A DNA stretch of 64,000 bases from Bradyrhizobium sp. ISRA464. GTDB lineage: Bacteria; Pseudomonadota; Alphaproteobacteria; Rhizobiales; Xanthobacteraceae. Shown in pieces: positions 61,388 to 64,000 of this stretch; within the stretch, counting starts at the first letter, position 1; each line of letters begins with the position of its first letter. Made by a program: the position numbers and the translations under genes. The notes beneath the pieces are model-generated. The model saw nothing but the letters and a program-made list of their open reading frames with translations, was not told where the DNA came from and made no database searches. The stretch covers positions 6,138,001 through 6,202,000 of the forward strand of contig NZ_CP094526.1 of the NCBI RefSeq assembly GCF_029910095.1, in the 5' to 3' direction.

Positions 61388-61767
61388 TGATCACCTTCCC
61401 GTGGCGCAACGACCGAGGGACTGCCCTGCGGGATACGGCTTTGATCCTTTGGTGCGGACAATGATGGCGAACCACCGGTATCAGCTTCGGCGATACCGGG
61501 CGAGTTTGCCTTGTGACCAAAGAATCGCCGTCGGTTTTCGGCCCAAGCCCTTTGGCAGCGCTCGTAAGCGGGTGCTTGCTCCGACGTCACCGAACGGCAA
61601 CGTGCCAGATCCGACTCGAGCGCAGTGTTCGCCTTCTCGTTCGATTGCGTCGGCCCCGCAACCTTGTGAGGCTCACGCAGTTGGATCGTGCAGGCAACGA
61701 TGGCTGCCAGTCCGGCGATCGCCGAAATAGCCAGCGATAGTGCTCTAAAGGCCTTGAGGTCGGTCAT
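61384..61767 (-). CDS. trbK: TrbK-like entry-exclusion protein
   Basis: A 127-aa protein. The ATG at 61767 (MTDLKAFRALSLAISAIAGL) shares one base with the trbJ stop. A single N-terminal hydrophobic helix precedes VACTIQLREPHKVAG and LESDLARCRSVTSEQAPAYE, then RCQRAWAENRRRFFGHK, the cysteine-containing block typical of the alternative TrbK family. TrbK lipoproteins block redundant entry of the same element. Position between trbJ and trbL supports this. Confidence 0.7.
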   Translation of the reverse strand: MTDLKAFRALSLAISAIAGLAAIVACTIQLREPHKVAGPTQSNEKANTALESDLARCRSVTSEQAPAYERCQRAWAENRRRFFGHKANSPGIAEADTGGSPSLSAPKDQSRIPQGSPSVVAPREGDQ

Positions 61768-62492
61768 CAGTGAAACATCTGGACGTTGGAGGACTGATAA
61801 CCTTGGCCTTGTCTCAGAAACCGCCAAAGCTGCTCGCGCCCTTGGTCTTGGGCAGCGGCGCGCTGCGCGGATTCAAGCGATTGAGCCCTGCCCTGCGCCG
61901 CCACAGTTGCGGTCAGATCGGCGAGCTGCTCCGCCTCAAGCGCAAGGATCTGATTGCCGGCTTGCGTCGCTTGCAAGGCGCCACTTGCGCCCTGGCTTGA
62001 GCTCACGAGGGCCGAGGTCTGAATGCGGTTGGTATCGAGGTTACCCACGACACCCGCCTGCACACGAAGCGCGTCCTGAAACGCCGCAACCGAGTTTTGC
62101 CAGCGTGCTTGTGCACCTACAAAGAGCGCGGAATCGGATTGGCTGCTGTTCGTCGGCGCGTAACTGGTCGCGAAGGCCCGATCGATCTGTTGCACGTCGT
62201 AAGCGATACGCTGTGCCTGGGCCAGGAGTTTCTGGGTCCGTTGAATCGACGCCTGAAGCTGCTGCAGCGAAGAGTACGGCAGGCTCGCCAGGTTCTTCGC
62301 CTGATTAATCAGCATCTGTGCCTGGTTCTGCAACGAGGTGATCTGATTGCTGATCTGCTGCAGCTCGCGCGCTGCGGTCAGAACATTCTGAACGTAGTTG
62401 TTGGGATCAAAGACGATCAGTGCCCGCGCCGGTCCGGTAGCTGCAAATGACAATACGATGATGCTGATGACTAGGAATCTATGACGGATCAT
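61767..62492 (-). CDS. trbJ: Conjugal transfer protein TrbJ (VirB5-like)
   Basis: A 241-aa exported protein. ATG 62492 (MIRHRFLVISIIVLSFAATG) overlaps the trbE stop in an ATGA junction and gives a clean signal peptide. After VFDPNNYVQNVLTAARELQQ come long glutamine-rich coiled-coil helices, QISNQITSLQNQAQMLINQA and others, typical of VirB5/TrbJ pilus-tip or mating-pair proteins. The C-terminus has LEAEQLADLTATVAAQGRAQ. Confidence 0.88.
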   Translation of the reverse strand: MIRHRFLVISIIVLSFAATGPARALIVFDPNNYVQNVLTAARELQQISNQITSLQNQAQMLINQAKNLASLPYSSLQQLQASIQRTQKLLAQAQRIAYDVQQIDRAFATSYAPTNSSQSDSALFVGAQARWQNSVAAFQDALRVQAGVVGNLDTNRIQTSALVSSSQGASGALQATQAGNQILALEAEQLADLTATVAAQGRAQSLESAQRAAAQDQGREQLWRFLRQGQGYQSSNVQMFH

Positions 62493-64000
62493 TGTGACTT
62501 CTCCAGATTGCTGAGACTGGGAATGAGATCCACGGCCCAACTCGCTTCGCGGTGCCGGAGCCAGGCGGCCACGAAGCCATCGCGGCCGTGCTCTGCGATC
62601 AGCCTCTCAATCGCCGCCTGGTCAGTCTTGGAGGATGCGGCCGTAAAGGCGAGCGCAACCTCGCCGAGACCGAGGTCGAACATGCGATTGCCGCGGCGAG
62701 ATTGGCAGTAATAGTCCCGCTTCGGGGTGGCTCGGCTCAACAGCTCGATCTGGCGATCATTGAGCCCGAAGCGGCGATAGATCGCGGTGATCTGAGGTTC
62801 GATCGCCCGCTCGTTTGGCAGAAGCAGCCGGGTCGGGCAGCTCTCAATGATGGCCGGAGCAATGGCTGACCCATCGATATCCGATAGCGACTGGGTAGCG
62901 AAGATGACAGACGCGTTCTTTTTCCGCAACGTCTTCAACCACTCGCGGAGCTGACCGGCGAAATCCACATCATCGAGCGCAAGCCATCCTTCGTCGACGA
63001 TGATGAGGGTCGGACTGCCGTCGAGACGGTCGCCAATGCGGTGAAATAGATAGGCAAGTACTGAGGGCGCCGCGCCAGTTCCAATCAATCCTTCCGTCTC
63101 GAATGCCTGGACGGAGGCCTCGCCGAGGCGCTCGAACTCCGCGTCAAGCAGTCGGCCGTAGGGACCGCCAAGGCAATATGGTTGCAAGGCGCGCTTCAGA
63201 GCCGTCGACTGAAGAAGCACTGAAAGTCCCGTCAACGTCCGTTCCGCGCGGGGTGCAGAGGCCAGGGACGTCAGCGCCGACCACAGAAGGTCCTTCGCCT
63301 CCGGCGTAATGTCGACCTTCTCGCGGGTGAGGATTGAAGCAACCCATTCGGTGGCCCAGCCTCTTTCGGCCGGATCGTCGATCCAGGCCAATGGCTGCAG
63401 CGCGACCGGCCCCGTCGCATCTTGCGACAGCACTCCACCAAGGTCGTGCCAATCTCCATCCATCGCGATCGCGGCCGCGCGGATCGAACCGCCGAAATCG
63501 AACGCGAAGACTTGGGCGTTGGGGTAGCGGCGGAACTGCAGCGCCATGAGCGCCAGCAGAACCGATTTTCCGGCACCGGTCGGGCCCACAATCAAAGTGT
63601 GTCCGACGTCTCCGACGTGAAGCGAGAAACGGAAGGGGTTCGCTCCCTCTGTTTTGCCATAAAACAGGGGCGGACCCTTGAGATGATGGTCCCTCGCCTC
63701 GCCGGCCCACACGGCTGATAGGGGAATCATATGCGCGAGATTAAGTGTCGAGATCGGCGGCTGCCGGACGTTCGCGTACACATGTCCGGGCAAGCTGCCG
63801 AGCCAAGCCTCGACAGCATTGATCGTCTCGATCATGCAGGTGAAATCGCGCCCCTGAATCACCTTTTCGACCAGCCGTAGTCTCTCATCGGCCGAACGCG
63901 GGTCTTGGCTCCAAACCGTCACGGTTGCCGTGATGAGGGCTTCACCAATCTGGTCAGCCCCCAGCTCCTGGAGCGCAGCGTCGGCATCCATAGCCTTGTT
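62489..64000 (-). CDS. trbE: Conjugal transfer ATPase TrbE (VirB4-like), partial
   Basis: The C-terminal 503 residues; the 5' end lies beyond the right edge. Walker A is LIVGPTGAGKSVLLALMALQ near residue 141 of the visible part, Walker B is LIIVDEGWLALDDVDFAGQL, and KKNASVIFATQSLSDID follows, all hallmarks of VirB4/TrbE ATPases that power pilus assembly and DNA transfer. The C-terminus has FGLNDRQIELLSRATPKRDY. The upstream genes trbB, trbC and trbD are expected outside the window. Confidence 0.92.
   Translation of the reverse strand, partial: NKAMDADAALQELGADQIGEALITATVTVWSQDPRSADERLRLVEKVIQGRDFTCMIETINAVEAWLGSLPGHVYANVRQPPISTLNLAHMIPLSAVWAGEARDHHLKGPPLFYGKTEGANPFRFSLHVGDVGHTLIVGPTGAGKSVLLALMALQFRRYPNAQVFAFDFGGSIRAAAIAMDGDWHDLGGVLSQDATGPVALQPLAWIDDPAERGWATEWVASILTREKVDITPEAKDLLWSALTSLASAPRAERTLTGLSVLLQSTALKRALQPYCLGGPYGRLLDAEFERLGEASVQAFETEGLIGTGAAPSVLAYLFHRIGDRLDGSPTLIIVDEGWLALDDVDFAGQLREWLKTLRKKNASVIFATQSLSDIDGSAIAPAIIESCPTRLLLPNERAIEPQITAIYRRFGLNDRQIELLSRATPKRDYYCQSRRGNRMFDLGLGEVALAFTAASSKTDQAAIERLIAEHGRDGFVAAWLRHREASWAVDLIPSLSNLEKSQ

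Noticed and set aside
1..64000. CRISPR arrays or complete insertion sequences
   Set aside because: No regularly spaced repeats and no transposase gene with inverted ends were seen on either strand.

Overview
This window looks like accessory DNA from an alphaproteobacterium of the order Rhizobiales, most likely Bradyrhizobium or a close relative. The reasons are the moderately high GC, a trb-type conjugation operon followed by a DUF2274 gene, and small proteins of the kind common in that group. No housekeeping gene and no complete tRNA is present. The window reads as three pieces of mobile DNA stacked at one tRNA-Lys(CTT) gene. A 46-bp copy of the 3' part of that tRNA occurs at 11174-11219 and is repeated exactly at 51335-51380. 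The two copies lie 40,161 bp apart, and neither has a tRNA 5' half beside it.

Left piece (1 to about 11.1 kb): a reduced prophage or satellite, almost all on the minus strand. An AlpA-like HTH gene starts a tightly overlapped chain: small unknowns, a DUF5681 protein, a short tape-measure protein, a protein that may have the proteasome fold, tail-surface-type proteins and a ClpP-like serine protease. Further right are a PrimPol/AAA replication protein, small unknown genes and the C-terminal stump of a tyrosine integrase. No terminase, portal or capsid gene is visible.

Middle piece (about 11.2 to 51.3 kb): a defence island between the two tRNA fragments. It holds (i) an unknown gene and an HNH_2 endonuclease; (ii) a DISARM-like three-gene set, made of a 1731-aa helicase that carries DUF1998 on the same chain, a DrmD-like SNF2 helicase and an Eco57I/DrmMI-like adenine methyltransferase; (iii) a DUF262-HNH-AlbA_2 fusion, a second HNH_2 protein and a UvrD helicase with a RelE/ParE-like N-terminus; (iv) a complete type I Zorya operon, zorABCD; (v) a P4-satellite-like module (RHH regulator, primase/D5 helicase, HTH proteins, integrase); (vi) a proteasome-fold peptidase with an N-terminal threonine, convergent with an alanine-rich protein; and (vii) a small zinc protein, an SRAP/HMCES protein and a secreted thermonuclease.

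Right piece (51.3 kb to the end): the left part of an integrative and conjugative element. It has an integrase next to the second tRNA fragment, metabolic cargo (PaiB-like flavoprotein, HAD hydrolase, TauD-like dioxygenase), and DUF2274-trbI-G-F-L-K-J-E on the minus strand, with trbE running off the end.

The best candidates for something new are the DISARM-like set with its unsplit helicase-DUF1998 protein and no DrmC, the neighbouring multi-domain fusions, and the uncharacterised threonine-nucleophile peptidase with its convergent partner. Annealed repeats, frameshifted genes and remnants at the element borders suggest repeated integration and decay at this one tRNA site.
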